The position numbers and the translations under genes were made by a program. A stretch of 64,000 nucleotides of DNA from an uncultured Planctomycetaceae bacterium (lineage in GTDB: Bacteria > Planctomycetota > Planctomycetia > Pirellulales > Pirellulaceae): positions 1 through 64,000 of the forward strand of contig CAIPEB010000193.1 in NCBI GenBank assembly GCA_903863885.1. Direction: 5' to 3'. The first letter of the stretch is position 1, and every line of letters starts with the position of its first letter. The notes beneath the pieces are model-generated. The model did no database searches and had not been told where the DNA came from. It saw only the letters and a program-made list of their open reading frames with translations. Below are positions 36,687-45,267 of this stretch, in pieces.

Positions 36687-36767
36687 CGCTGCCAACTCCT
36701 TGCTGAAGGGTGCGCGCATCTTGCAGGACACGCCGTGCCGTGTCAAGCAAGTCGTGCCGCGTCGACG

Positions 36768-39700
36768 TCAGTTCGCTTCCAAGGCGCAATCGTCGTAGAT
36801 CACTGCGCCTTGTTGCCAGACGCACGCGATGTGGCTCAAGAGGCGAAAGCGGATCTTGACGGTATTCGGGCTCGTCGTGAAAGAGCACACGGCCCGCTCG
36901 AAATCGTCATTGGCTTTGCGAATGCCGACACGATCATGCGTCACAATCACCTTTCCGCCCGCATCGATTTCCTCGATCACGATTCCGGCGAAGTCGCCGG
37001 CATCAGCACCGAATCCCTTGCCGTTTCCGGCGACGTCAAGACCGCGAATCCAGGCCGATGCGGTCAGCCTTGCGCCGGGATCGACCACGACTTCCTGGTC
37101 GAGTTGCAGAGTGCCGCCGCCGTCCGTGACATGGCTGATCGCCTCCTTGCCCCGAAAGATCACAGGCTTGCGCCAGTCGTAGATCGATTCGGGATAGATA
37201 TAGCAAGCCGTGCCCTCGGAATAGCGAAACGACCACGCGCCGCGCTGTCCGGCCGGTCCATGCTCGATGCTGCGGGCCGCCGGGAAGCCCTGCTCGAAGT
37301 CGCCGTTGACGAGCAGATTCTTCTCAGCGAGACGCGCCAGGACGAACGACATGCGATTCTCGCCGGGACCGAGCACAGATCGTTTGGTCTGCGGATAACA
37401 TCCCTGTTTTTCGGCGCGAACCGTCACGTCGCAGAAATCTTCGAGTTGCCCCAGGGTGAACTCGCCGCGCTCGTCGCAGCGAATGCTCCTGTCGCCGACC
37501 GTGACTACGGCATCGGCAAGAGCACGCTGCTGCTCGTCCGTGACCCGGCCGGCAACCGAAGCGGGCGCGGGAGGACCGTCGAGCACGCACTGGTCGTAGG
37601 ATACAAAACCGTCCGCATCGTTCGATTCCATTGCCGTTTCCAGCACGAAGCGGATGCGGCGGGTATCTGCCGAGGTCCGGGCTTCGCAGACCGTGTACCG
37701 GTAGGGCGAGGGCTGATTGATCGCTTGAGAAGCTTGGCTTTTCAATACGTTTCCTTTGTCGTCCAACTCTTCGAGCACTACGCGCGCAGCATCCTGGCTG
37801 CCTTTTCCGAAACCGCCGGTGCTGCTGCCTGACGTGCGGATCCACGCCGAGCCGCGATACGAGGAGTTCGGACGCACCGCCACAACTTGCGACACGCGAC
37901 TGCGTCCCGCCCCGACGATTCTCACCGCATCACGTCCGGTTCCCGGCAGCGGCGGACTGCACGAAGACTCGCGCCGCAGCTCCGTCGTTGTGCCTGCCGC
38001 AGCTGTGAAAGACCAAGCCCCCGAGGTATGTGAGTCGGCCGGCGTCACGGAAATCGCCGCGTCCTGGTCGAAGCCGGGGTTCCTCAGCAGATTGCGGGCC
38101 GCGACGGTCACGGGTTGAACTCCCGGACCTCCGCTGCCCTGCCCTATTTCCAGAGCTTGCACGAATGCCTCGCCCGCGAGGCCGGAAGCCCGGTCGCCGC
38201 CAAGAAATCGCAAAGCGATCACGCCGTTTCGGGGCTCGACGTTGTCGAAGACAATATCCGCTGCGCGAAACGGGCCGCCCGCCGTTGCCGCGACGTCCAT
38301 CTTGCGGACGACTTCCTGGCCGTTCAGCTGAACCGTAACGCAGTTTTCGCACGTATCGAGTCCGCGGCATGCAGCGAACTTCACTCGCACGTAATATCGG
38401 CCGGGGCCCACTGTCGCATTGACTGTGAAGTCGGAGCCGTGAATCCCGTAACGGTACAGGTCGGCGTCGCCGGTTTGACCGATCAAGCCATTGGCCGGTT
38501 GCGTCCACCACGTTCGCTGGACGCTGTCCTGCATGTCTCCCAGTCTCGTGACGACTTCGGTTCCCGGTTTCCAGAACTTGCCGGCCGAGTCCTTCAGGTC
38601 GTCCCGTCCCGGGTAGCCGAACACCATGCGCTGTGTCTGGGTCGGTCCCGCCCCTTCGCCGAAGTTCACCGTCCCTTCGGCCTTGGAAAACCGGATTCCG
38701 GAAATGTAGATTCGCGTGCCGCCGGACCGTTCGTTCTTCGCTCCGCGCGGCTCGATTCGGATCGTGTGGTCGGCGGTAGGAAGGCCGTTGCGGTAATAGA
38801 GAATCTGGTCGTGGCGTTCTGCCGGATTCCAGCAATCGACGGCTACGAGCTGCTTCACATCGTCGAGGTAGATATCCGCCAGACCTCCGTCGGGACCGAC
38901 GCAGCCGACGACCCGCACCTGGTTTCCGTGGAACTTCCACTTCAATGTTCCGCCGGAAGCGACCCGTCCTGCGCAGGCCTTATGTTGGCCCGCGTCGGCA
39001 GAAAGGGCCTGCCAATCGGCCGCGGCTTCAGCCTGTTCGGCGCCTGCCGAGGTCTGAGGATCGTTGCCTTCAATGGCGATACTCTTCGCGCCGTCGTGAC
39101 GGATTGCGAGCAGAAAATCACCGGATCCTAATTCGCGCAGCGTATAGCCGTTCGCGTCCAATCCGTCGCACTTGGGTAACTGCTGCCCGTCTGCGGTGAC
39201 TCGCGCCGGCGCGAAGGAGAGCCGCAGATGTTCGATGGTCTTGGGCGGGCAGTCGAAAGTGCTGTATTCGATGCGGCCCGGGCCGTAGTGGATCGTGCTG
39301 ACCACGGCAGTGCTCCGCAAAACGTGGTTCTCGCGGCAGGGCGCGAAGTACTCGGGCATCCAGGCGATCGTGTTGAGCAGGTGCTTCAGCGCCATCGGGT
39401 GCGCGATCTTGAACCAGGCGTTGTTCACGACGAAGCCGCCGTCGATATTATCCTCCGATACGCCCGTTTCGTGACCGTCGTAGGTGGCCAGGATCTGCAT
39501 GCGGCGGGCCAGTTCTCGTCCCCACGAACAGTCGGCTTCGACGCCGTATTGTGCGAATGCCACGGCCAACTCCATCGGGCCGTACCACAGCGATCGGCCG
39601 CAGCACCCGCTCGACTCGGGATATGCCCATGCGCCGCTGTAGACTTCTCCGTTCGAAGCCGGGCTGACGCTCGTGTGGTTCAGAAACAGCGAGAGCACGT

Positions 39701-40736
39701 TGCGGGCGTCGTTCCGCCAACCGGGAAAGGCGTCCTTGTTGTCCATGAAATAGCGAGCTGCGAACTCCGTGACATTCTCGGCCTGGACGGGATCGGCCCA
39801 ATCCCAGTAATTGCGTCCCCAGACGTCGTTTACCGTCCACTCCGGCAGCAGGACGTTCTGCAGATACGCCCGTCCGGCGTCGCGCGCTTTGACGATTTGG
39901 TCGTCTGGTCCCCGATAGCCAAGCCGAATGAGTTCGTCGAAGAAGTAAAGCAGGAACGTCACGCCGCCCGTCAATTTGTCGTCCTTCCACGGCGAGGATT
40001 CCGGGTTGGCATACCGGCCCCACGGAGGACGCGAGGGATCAAGATTGCGCTGCTTTGCGAGCTGATCGCCCCACTGTTTGCACGCATCGAACCAGCGGGT
40101 GTTGCCGGTCAGCTGGTAGGCTTTCAGCATCGCGAGACCGACCTCGGCAACGATGTCCAGTTGGATCATGCCCTTCGCATCGGACTGGCCGTAGGGCTTT
40201 CCCTGGACGGGAACGCTAATCAGGAACTTCGGCCAGGGATGTTCCTGCGGGGTCAATCCGTGGTCAAGCAACGCTTCCGCCTGGTATGTCAGATGCGCAA
40301 TGGCTGCCGGGTCTCCCGTGTATCGGTAATAGTCCACCAAGCCCGAGAGAATATACGAAGAGCGTTGCCCGAGATCCCCGTTGTCCCAGTTGCTGATCGG
40401 GATCGGAGTGATCTCTCCCGCGTCCGAGATCTGCCAGTGGCCGTTGAAGACATAGTGAGGCACCGGCGACGGGGCCTGCGGCGCATTGACCCACGGATAA
40501 CGCTTCAGCGTCTCGGCCGCGATCCGCACGCGGAAATCGAGCTGGCCGTTCTGTGCCGTGTACCACGGCGCGATGACCCCGTTGCGATCGTGCACCGCCT
40601 TGTGGCCGTAGTACCTCTCTTGAACCGTCGCCGCGCACGTGGCGGTCGAATGAGCTGCGGTGATGATCCAGGCTGTCGAAGCAATTGCGATCAAACGCAG
40701 ACTCGACGTGCACTTCGCGAACAGGATGCGGAACAT
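36768..40736 (-). CDS. Giant exported multidomain protein: alpha-barrel, malectin-like and carbohydrate-binding domains
   Basis: A 1322-residue protein with a signal peptide (about 1-35). Residues about 40-540 look like an (alpha/alpha)-toroid found in glycoside hydrolases, polysaccharide lyases and uronyl epimerases (LSGLVDYYRYTGDPAAIAHL, AYPESSGCCGRSLWYGPMELA). A beta-rich part follows, then a malectin-like domain (about 690-862, NFGEGAGPTQTQRMVFGYPG). Two similar carbohydrate-binding-like modules begin NLLRNPGFDQ (about 879) and NLLVNGDFEQGF (about 1139), separated by a carboxypeptidase-regulatory-like domain (about 1059-1135, AGRVTDEQQRALADAVVTV). It probably binds and perhaps cleaves a complex polysaccharide outside the cell. 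It precedes the kinase-SDR-kinase genes, supporting a role in feeding that pathway. Catalytic residues cannot be assigned. Confidence 0.75.
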   Translation of the reverse strand: MFRILFAKCTSSLRLIAIASTAWIITAAHSTATCAATVQERYYGHKAVHDRNGVIAPWYTAQNGQLDFRVRIAAETLKRYPWVNAPQAPSPVPHYVFNGHWQISDAGEITPIPISNWDNGDLGQRSSYILSGLVDYYRYTGDPAAIAHLTYQAEALLDHGLTPQEHPWPKFLISVPVQGKPYGQSDAKGMIQLDIVAEVGLAMLKAYQLTGNTRWFDACKQWGDQLAKQRNLDPSRPPWGRYANPESSPWKDDKLTGGVTFLLYFFDELIRLGYRGPDDQIVKARDAGRAYLQNVLLPEWTVNDVWGRNYWDWADPVQAENVTEFAARYFMDNKDAFPGWRNDARNVLSLFLNHTSVSPASNGEVYSGAWAYPESSGCCGRSLWYGPMELAVAFAQYGVEADCSWGRELARRMQILATYDGHETGVSEDNIDGGFVVNNAWFKIAHPMALKHLLNTIAWMPEYFAPCRENHVLRSTAVVSTIHYGPGRIEYSTFDCPPKTIEHLRLSFAPARVTADGQQLPKCDGLDANGYTLRELGSGDFLLAIRHDGAKSIAIEGNDPQTSAGAEQAEAAADWQALSADAGQHKACAGRVASGGTLKWKFHGNQVRVVGCVGPDGGLADIYLDDVKQLVAVDCWNPAERHDQILYYRNGLPTADHTIRIEPRGAKNERSGGTRIYISGIRFSKAEGTVNFGEGAGPTQTQRMVFGYPGRDDLKDSAGKFWKPGTEVVTRLGDMQDSVQRTWWTQPANGLIGQTGDADLYRYGIHGSDFTVNATVGPGRYYVRVKFAACRGLDTCENCVTVQLNGQEVVRKMDVAATAGGPFRAADIVFDNVEPRNGVIALRFLGGDRASGLAGEAFVQALEIGQGSGGPGVQPVTVAARNLLRNPGFDQDAAISVTPADSHTSGAWSFTAAAGTTTELRRESSCSPPLPGTGRDAVRIVGAGRSRVSQVVAVRPNSSYRGSAWIRTSGSSTGGFGKGSQDAARVVLEELDDKGNVLKSQASQAINQPSPYRYTVCEARTSADTRRIRFVLETAMESNDADGFVSYDQCVLDGPPAPASVAGRVTDEQQRALADAVVTVGDRSIRCDERGEFTLGQLEDFCDVTVRAEKQGCYPQTKRSVLGPGENRMSFVLARLAEKNLLVNGDFEQGFPAARSIEHGPAGQRGAWSFRYSEGTACYIYPESIYDWRKPVIFRGKEAISHVTDGGGTLQLDQEVVVDPGARLTASAWIRGLDVAGNGKGFGADAGDFAGIVIEEIDAGGKVIVTHDRVGIRKANDDFERAVCSFTTSPNTVKIRFRLLSHIACVWQQGAVIYDDCALEAN

Positions 40737-40817
40737 GGCTGGCTCTCCGCTGCGGCATTGGTTGAAAGACACATTGTGGAGGAGCCAAGTCGTGCTTCGC
40801 AAGCGGCAGGGTCCTGT

Positions 40818-41705
40818 TCACTCCGAAGCAAGCTGCCGCGAATTGCTGCGAGGCGGTGACTGCAGGCCCCCGACGCGCTGAATCCACACGTGCAATTCGC
40901 CCAGGTACGAGCTCGGGTCCGGTTCGAATTCCAGCGTGTGGGCTGCCGTCGCGTACTCGCAGCACTGTTTGTCCGCGGCGGCGATTTCATCGAAGAAGGC
41001 GCGCGTGCGACCGTTGTTCACGATGCGTTCGCGTCCGGCGAGCATCAGCAGCGTCGGTGCGTGCATGGATCCCGCCGCCGCCCGCGCCGCCCTGTTGAGG
41101 TCGAGATCGGCGACCGCCCAGCGTATCGTGATCGTGCGGAGCGTGAATGGATCGTCTCGGATGAAGGCCTGCCAGCGAGGCGTATCCGTGAAGAGGCGGG
41201 GATCTCGCAAGGGAATCGAGATCCGCATGCGGCCGAATCCCGATCGCATGGCGGCGCGCAACAGGAATCGCTGCGGGAGATTGGCCTGCTGCAACGCGTA
41301 GAGCCCGGGACACAGCAATCCCATGCCGCCGATCAATTCGGGGCAGTGCCGCCCGAGTGCTGCAACCAGCTTGCCGCCCCAACTGATTCCCAGCACGATT
41401 GCGCGTCGGCCGTCGGGCCATTGCCCGAGATATGCCTCCATGTCGCGCAGCCATTGCTGGTGTCCGATGGCGTCGCCGCGCGCGTGCATGTTCAGCCCTG
41501 AGCCTCGACGGTCCACGGCGTGAACTTCACATCCCCGCGCTGCGAGAAAGCGGCAGGTGCTCAGATACCAGCCGCTGTGACTCACGATGCCGTGGATGAG
41601 AACGACGCGCGGTGTCCCGGTTCCGGCATTCCAGATCCGCGACGCCATGCGATAGCCGTCCGGTGCGGCGAAAGAGATGATCTCGTGCGCTTCGCAAGGT
41701 CTCAC
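40818..41705 (-). CDS. Alpha/beta hydrolase, monoacylglycerol lipase-like
   Basis: A 295-residue hydrolase with a GTG start preceded by GGAG. Motifs: VVLIHGIVSHSGWY (oxyanion region, about 34-47), VDRRGSGLN, the nucleophile elbow LGISWGGKLV, and AAHTLEFEP with the catalytic His. Lysophospholipase/monoacylglycerol-lipase-type enzymes cleave acyl esters. It ends the minus-strand run that starts with the polyketide synthase and could trim or release an acyl product, but it may equally belong with the catabolic genes downstream (81 nt to the giant exported protein). Confidence 0.82.
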   Translation of the reverse strand: MRPCEAHEIISFAAPDGYRMASRIWNAGTGTPRVVLIHGIVSHSGWYLSTCRFLAARGCEVHAVDRRGSGLNMHARGDAIGHQQWLRDMEAYLGQWPDGRRAIVLGISWGGKLVAALGRHCPELIGGMGLLCPGLYALQQANLPQRFLLRAAMRSGFGRMRISIPLRDPRLFTDTPRWQAFIRDDPFTLRTITIRWAVADLDLNRAARAAAGSMHAPTLLMLAGRERIVNNGRTRAFFDEIAAADKQCCEYATAAHTLEFEPDPSSYLGELHVWIQRVGGLQSPPRSNSRQLASE

Positions 41706-41764
41706 CGTTTACTCCATCCTCTCCCGCCAGTCCCCGGGTTCCCGAACAACTTCGCCGTGAGGGA

Positions 41765-42946
41765 TCAGGCCAATGGGCGCTTCAACTCACGAATAGTCCA
41801 GCGCGCAAGCACTTCGGGGTTCACATGTACGCCCGATCCGGGGCTCTCAAGCGCCGGCGCACGGCCGCCGTATGCGAACGTGATGTCCTCGTTGGTCAGC
41901 AATTCCCGCAATACGTGCCGATCGTATGAGCCTTCGAGGTAACGGATGTTACTCACGCTGGTCGCCCAATGTCGTCCGGCAGCCGAGAGGATGCCCGTTT
42001 CTCCGGGGTGGCATCCGAGTTGATAACCCAGTCCGTGTGCCGAGGCCTCGGCGGCAAGACGCAGGCTGTTGAGAAAACCGCCGCACTTCGACAGGCGGAT
42101 GTTGAATAGATCGCAGGCACGCACTGCAGTCGCGCGTTGCGCGTCGGCCATGCTGGTCAAGGACTCGTCCAGCATGATCGGAACTGCGAGCCGTGTCCGG
42201 ACCTCGGCCAGGGAATCAAGCTCCGCGTGCGGCACCGGCTGTTCCAGGCAACTGATGCGGTAACGGAGCAGCGGCTCGACTGCAGCGGCCAACTTGTCCG
42301 CGTGCCAGGACTCATTGGCATCAATTCGAATATCGACGCGGCTGCCCAGGCAGAGCCGGATTCGCCGCAGGCGTCTCGCGTCGTCGGCCCCTGCGAGGCC
42401 GACCTTGACCTTGCACTGTTGGAAACCGTAGCAGCGCATCTTGAGCGCGCTGCGGCATTCCGCGAAAGCGCTCTCGGCCGTGATGGTTGTGGAATAACGC
42501 ACTTCGCGGCGTTCGTGACTGATGGAACGCGCCGGCGGAAAGTGACGGGTCACTGTGGAGATGGGCTCAGCGAACAAGCGTCCGTACGCATCAAGAATGG
42601 CCAACTCCACCGCGCAGCGAAGCGAGTTGCTGCGGCAGCCGCGCGGATCGTCGCAAGGGACGGATGGTTGAAATGCCCCGCAAAGTTCGATCACTTCACT
42701 CCAGCGTGTCGGCGACGCGCACAACTGGCGCTCAAGAGGTGTTTGACCGAACTGATCCAGCGCGCCTTCCGGGGTCTCGCCGGTCACATAATCCCGCGGC
42801 ACGCCTTCGCCCCAGCCTTCGATCCCGTTGGCCAAGCGGCAGCGAACGAGAAGGTTGGTGCTTTCGCACCGAGTCGCGGAGGCATGTCGGATGACGCGCC
42901 GCAGAGGAACTCGCACGATGTAACAGGTCAGTTCGGCGATCCGCAT
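41765..42946 (-). CDS. Enolase-superfamily enzyme (muconate-lactonizing/dipeptide epimerase/OSBS type)
   Basis: A 393-residue protein with the N-terminal capping domain (MRIAELTCYIVRVPLRRVIRHA) and a barrel carrying CKVKVG (catalytic Lys), IDANESW (Asp), LEQPVPH (Glu), MLDESLTS (Asp) and RLSKCGGF (second Lys). The metal site and both lysines of the MLE subgroup are therefore intact. Members catalyse proton abstraction next to a carboxylate: cycloisomerisation, dehydration, or amino-acid/dipeptide epimerisation. Epimerisation of an N-acyl or dipeptide substrate would fit a pathway with a GH3 amide synthetase, but this is inference. Its start codon overlaps the 3' end of the upstream SDR gene by 19 nt, so translation is coupled. 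Confidence 0.85.
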   Translation of the reverse strand: MRIAELTCYIVRVPLRRVIRHASATRCESTNLLVRCRLANGIEGWGEGVPRDYVTGETPEGALDQFGQTPLERQLCASPTRWSEVIELCGAFQPSVPCDDPRGCRSNSLRCAVELAILDAYGRLFAEPISTVTRHFPPARSISHERREVRYSTTITAESAFAECRSALKMRCYGFQQCKVKVGLAGADDARRLRRIRLCLGSRVDIRIDANESWHADKLAAAVEPLLRYRISCLEQPVPHAELDSLAEVRTRLAVPIMLDESLTSMADAQRATAVRACDLFNIRLSKCGGFLNSLRLAAEASAHGLGYQLGCHPGETGILSAAGRHWATSVSNIRYLEGSYDRHVLRELLTNEDITFAYGGRAPALESPGSGVHVNPEVLARWTIRELKRPLA

Positions 42947-43965
42947 GGCGATCCGATCAAACGCGGTGTCTGCATTTTGCCCGTCGCCCAGTCGAGCGCG
43001 TCGCGCATTCCGGGTTGGAAATCCACCGTTCCGCGATATCCCAGCTGCCGCTTGGCCTTGGCAATGGAAAAGTCGAGGTTCAACGCCATGAACTTGATTG
43101 TCGCGCGGGTCAGCAGCGGCGGTTGCTCGCTGCCTTTCAGCCTGGCATAACCTTCAATGAACGGTACTGCAACCCTTGCCAGCCAGAGCGGAACACGGCC
43201 AGGCCGCGGTTTGCCGAGATACTCAGCCACCGCCATCAGGTATTCTTCGCGCGTCACGAGACGGTCGTCTCGAATGTTGTAAACCTGACCGACAGCCTCG
43301 TCCCTGTCGATTGCGAGAAACACCGCGTCGACGAAGTTGCCGACGTATACGTTGTTCAACAGTGATTTTCCGTCGCCGATGAATTTCACCATGCCGGACT
43401 CGAATCGCTGCAGCAAACGCGGAATCACGTGCCGTTCGCCGGGGCCGTAGATGAAGCCCGGCCTGAGAATCACGGCCGGCAGTTTGCACTCATCAATGTG
43501 ATGCCGGACCACCACCTCGGCTTCCGCCTTGGTCCGGGTATATCCGTCGAGTCCCGTAAGACTCGGGGACACTGTCTCATCCGTTCCGTAGTGATTCCGG
43601 GCGGGATAGACGCCCAATGTACTGACCTGGATCCAGCGCTCGACCGCGGCTGCTCGCTCGGCGGCAGCCAGGAAATGCTCGAGCGCAACGACATTTATTG
43701 CCCTGTACTTTTCTGCGGGTCCCCAGTCGCCGATGTGCGCCGCCGAATGCACCACGATCTGTACGTCCTGCAGCAGTTTCGGAAAACAGGCGTGATCGGA
43801 AAGGTCGCCGTCGACGTACTCGATATCGAGTCCGGCGAGCAGCGTGCGGTCCGCGCCGGCCCGTACGAGAGCACGCACCTTGTAACCGCGCTCAAGTGCG
43901 CGTCGCGCGACAAAACTGCCGACCATTCCCGTCGCGCCGGTAACCAGCATTCGCCTGTTTGCCAT
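42928..43965 (-). CDS. NAD(P)-dependent epimerase/3beta-HSD-like SDR (OleD-like)
   Basis: A 345-residue extended SDR: TGATGMVG (10-17), VVHSAAHIGDWGPAEKYRAINV (about 71-92), the catalytic Tyr142-TRTK146, and LRPGFIYGPGERHVIPRLL. The HSAAxxGxWG and INV patterns recall the 3beta-hydroxysteroid dehydrogenase/OleD branch, which reduces or oxidises beta-keto or beta-hydroxy groups of acyl or sterol substrates. That fits tailoring of a polyketide or fatty acyl product, though sugar-nucleotide epimerases share the fold. The ATG at 43965 (MANRRMLVTG) is preferred over the in-frame start 18 nt upstream. Its stop overlaps the enolase-superfamily gene. Confidence 0.85.
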   Translation of the reverse strand: MANRRMLVTGATGMVGSFVARRALERGYKVRALVRAGADRTLLAGLDIEYVDGDLSDHACFPKLLQDVQIVVHSAAHIGDWGPAEKYRAINVVALEHFLAAAERAAAVERWIQVSTLGVYPARNHYGTDETVSPSLTGLDGYTRTKAEAEVVVRHHIDECKLPAVILRPGFIYGPGERHVIPRLLQRFESGMVKFIGDGKSLLNNVYVGNFVDAVFLAIDRDEAVGQVYNIRDDRLVTREEYLMAVAEYLGKPRPGRVPLWLARVAVPFIEGYARLKGSEQPPLLTRATIKFMALNLDFSIAKAKRQLGYRGTVDFQPGMRDALDWATGKMQTPRLIGSPCGSPN

Positions 43966-44322
43966 GAACCGCTCCGCAGACAACGAGGTAGCAATTGTGG
44001 TCTCAGTGTATCAGTTGTCCGCCGCCGTCGGGATGGGTTCTCATGTGCCGTACGGCCCGCATTGAATGAGGGCACGGACGTCCGGGAGCGGAGAGCGAAT
44101 CGATCCGCGTTTCATCCGTGAAAATCCGTGGCCTCTTTTCCTCCGAATGCTCCGTGGCTCGTACGAAAGAATCCGGAGTCCGGAGAAAGACAAACAACGA
44201 TCCCGCTGCCGCCGCTTCCGGCGATCGCATTTTCATCGGGCGTGGTGTATCGCCAACATCTCAACTCCGATGTTGTTGTTTCGCACTGCCGGGTAAATTT
44301 CTGGCACAACCCCGCCGGCCTC
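43966..44322. other. Gene-free interval holding repeat copy A
   Basis: No gene is supported in these 357 nt. It carries the first copy of the direct repeat (44097-44269), the likely promoter of the OleD-like operon, and the 3' trailer of the DUF2442 gene. Confidence 0.5.
44097..44269. repeat. Direct repeat copy A flanking DUF4160/DUF2442 cassette
   Basis: A 173-nt sequence starting GAATCGATCC and ending CATCTCAACTCCG. It is near-identical to 45084-45247 in the same orientation; the main difference is a 9-nt insertion (GCCGCTTCC) in this copy and scattered substitutions. It contains TCATCCGTGAAAATCCGTGG and TCATCGGGCGTGGTG blocks. Confidence 0.9.
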
Positions 44323-44607
44323 TCAGACCAATTCGACCCCAGCGTCCATTTCGGAAATCGCTTTGCCTGTGGCCTCGGAGTAAAGCACGTCCGGGCAGAA
44401 GTCAACGCCATTCGGCCATACGATCGTGCCGGCCTCCCGGTCGACCGTGACTTGCGAAAAGACGCCGATGTCTTCCAGAGGAGCGAAAACACCTCCCCGC
44501 CCGAGAATCCGGTGACGGAAATCCAGATCGGATACGGTGCCGTCCGTGAACGTCAATTCGAGTCTGTAGTCAGTAACGTGGCGAACACGAGTGATGCGGG
44601 GGAACAT
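44323..44607 (-). CDS. DUF2442-family small protein
   Basis: A 94-residue protein: RITRVRHVTDYRLELTFTDG at the start, DLDFRH, and GTIVWPNGVDFCPDVLY near the end, which is the DUF2442 signature. DUF2442 genes often directly follow DUF4160 genes and the pair has been suggested to behave like a toxin-antitoxin module; the biochemistry is not settled. Here it starts 12 nt after the DUF4160 stop and both are bracketed by direct repeats. Confidence 0.88.
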   Translation of the reverse strand: MFPRITRVRHVTDYRLELTFTDGTVSDLDFRHRILGRGGVFAPLEDIGVFSQVTVDREAGTIVWPNGVDFCPDVLYSEATGKAISEMDAGVELV

Positions 44608-44619
44608 GCCGCTGTGCTC

Positions 44620-44880
44620 CTAATTGAGAGGCGCGATGCGATTCGGAGGTTGATTGCTTCGCATCAACTCCCAGTTGGCCAACAGTTCCTGTTGATGTGC
44701 AGTTGCCCATTCGATAACCATGCCCAACGCACGTCGGGACATCCGACCGCGCAATAGGCTGATCTTCTCGATATCCAGTTCCGCCTCCGCGTCATTGTAG
44801 ATCGCATGGAAATGCGGCGGATTGTGGTCGTCGAAGTACATTCGAATGGAAATACCGAAAAACCTGCTCACCTCTGGCAT
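44620..44880 (-). CDS. DUF4160-family small protein
   Basis: An 86-residue protein with MPEVSRFFGISIRMYFDDHN, then PPHFHAIYNDAEAELDI and WATAHQQELLANWELMR, all characteristic of DUF4160. The frame stays open for 100 codons upstream into the repeat, but the family starts at this ATG. It forms a two-gene unit with the DUF2442 gene. Molecular role unknown; a toxin-antitoxin-like role is a hypothesis based on gene pairing. Confidence 0.88.
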   Translation of the reverse strand: MPEVSRFFGISIRMYFDDHNPPHFHAIYNDAEAELDIEKISLLRGRMSRRALGMVIEWATAHQQELLANWELMRSNQPPNRIAPLN

Positions 44881-45267
44881 GGTTTTTTCCACAGACACCC
44901 AGTGAATGTGACGAGGACTGACACGACGTGTCTGCCAACGCCCGATCCGGCGCTTGCTCAAGAATTGATTATATTCGTACTCGCCGATTCGTGTGCGACG
45001 AAGATGGACCGTTGCGACTTTCAGGCCAACGTCGAGTATGAAGCGGCAGGACCAGAAGTGCTGCTGGGCAAGGTATGCAGGATGAATCGATCCGTGCTTC
45101 ATCCGTGAAAATCCGTGGCCTCTTTTCCTCCGAATGCTCCGTGGTTCGTACGAAAGAATCTGGCGTTCGGAGAAAGACAAACACCAATCCCGCTGCCGGC
45201 GATCGCATTTTCATCGGGCGTGGTGTGTCGCCAACATCTCAACTCCGTGATTGTCTCTCCGCCTTGA
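44881..45267. other. Gene-free interval holding repeat copy B
   Basis: This 387-nt stretch holds the second direct repeat copy (45084-45247) and about 200 nt of unassigned sequence upstream of the DUF4160 gene, presumably its promoter. The open frames here are extensions or repeat-derived and were not accepted. Confidence 0.5.
45084..45247. repeat. Direct repeat copy B flanking DUF4160/DUF2442 cassette
   Basis: A 164-nt copy of 44097-44269 in direct orientation, lacking the 9-nt insertion. With copy A it encloses 814 nt (44270-45083) containing both small genes. It lies 20 nt beyond the stop of the GH3 gene, inside what would otherwise be one long minus-strand operon. Confidence 0.9.

Noticed and set aside
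44112-44492. Small frames here and at 45099-45341 ending in the same GGKEATDFHG-type peptide
   Set aside because: The shared tail is simply the direct repeat translated in one frame; upstream parts differ and overlap DUF2442 or the GH3 gene end.
44881-45180. 100-codon N-terminal extension of the DUF4160 gene
   Set aside because: The extension runs into the direct repeat and lacks family similarity; the conserved protein starts at the ATG ending at 44880.
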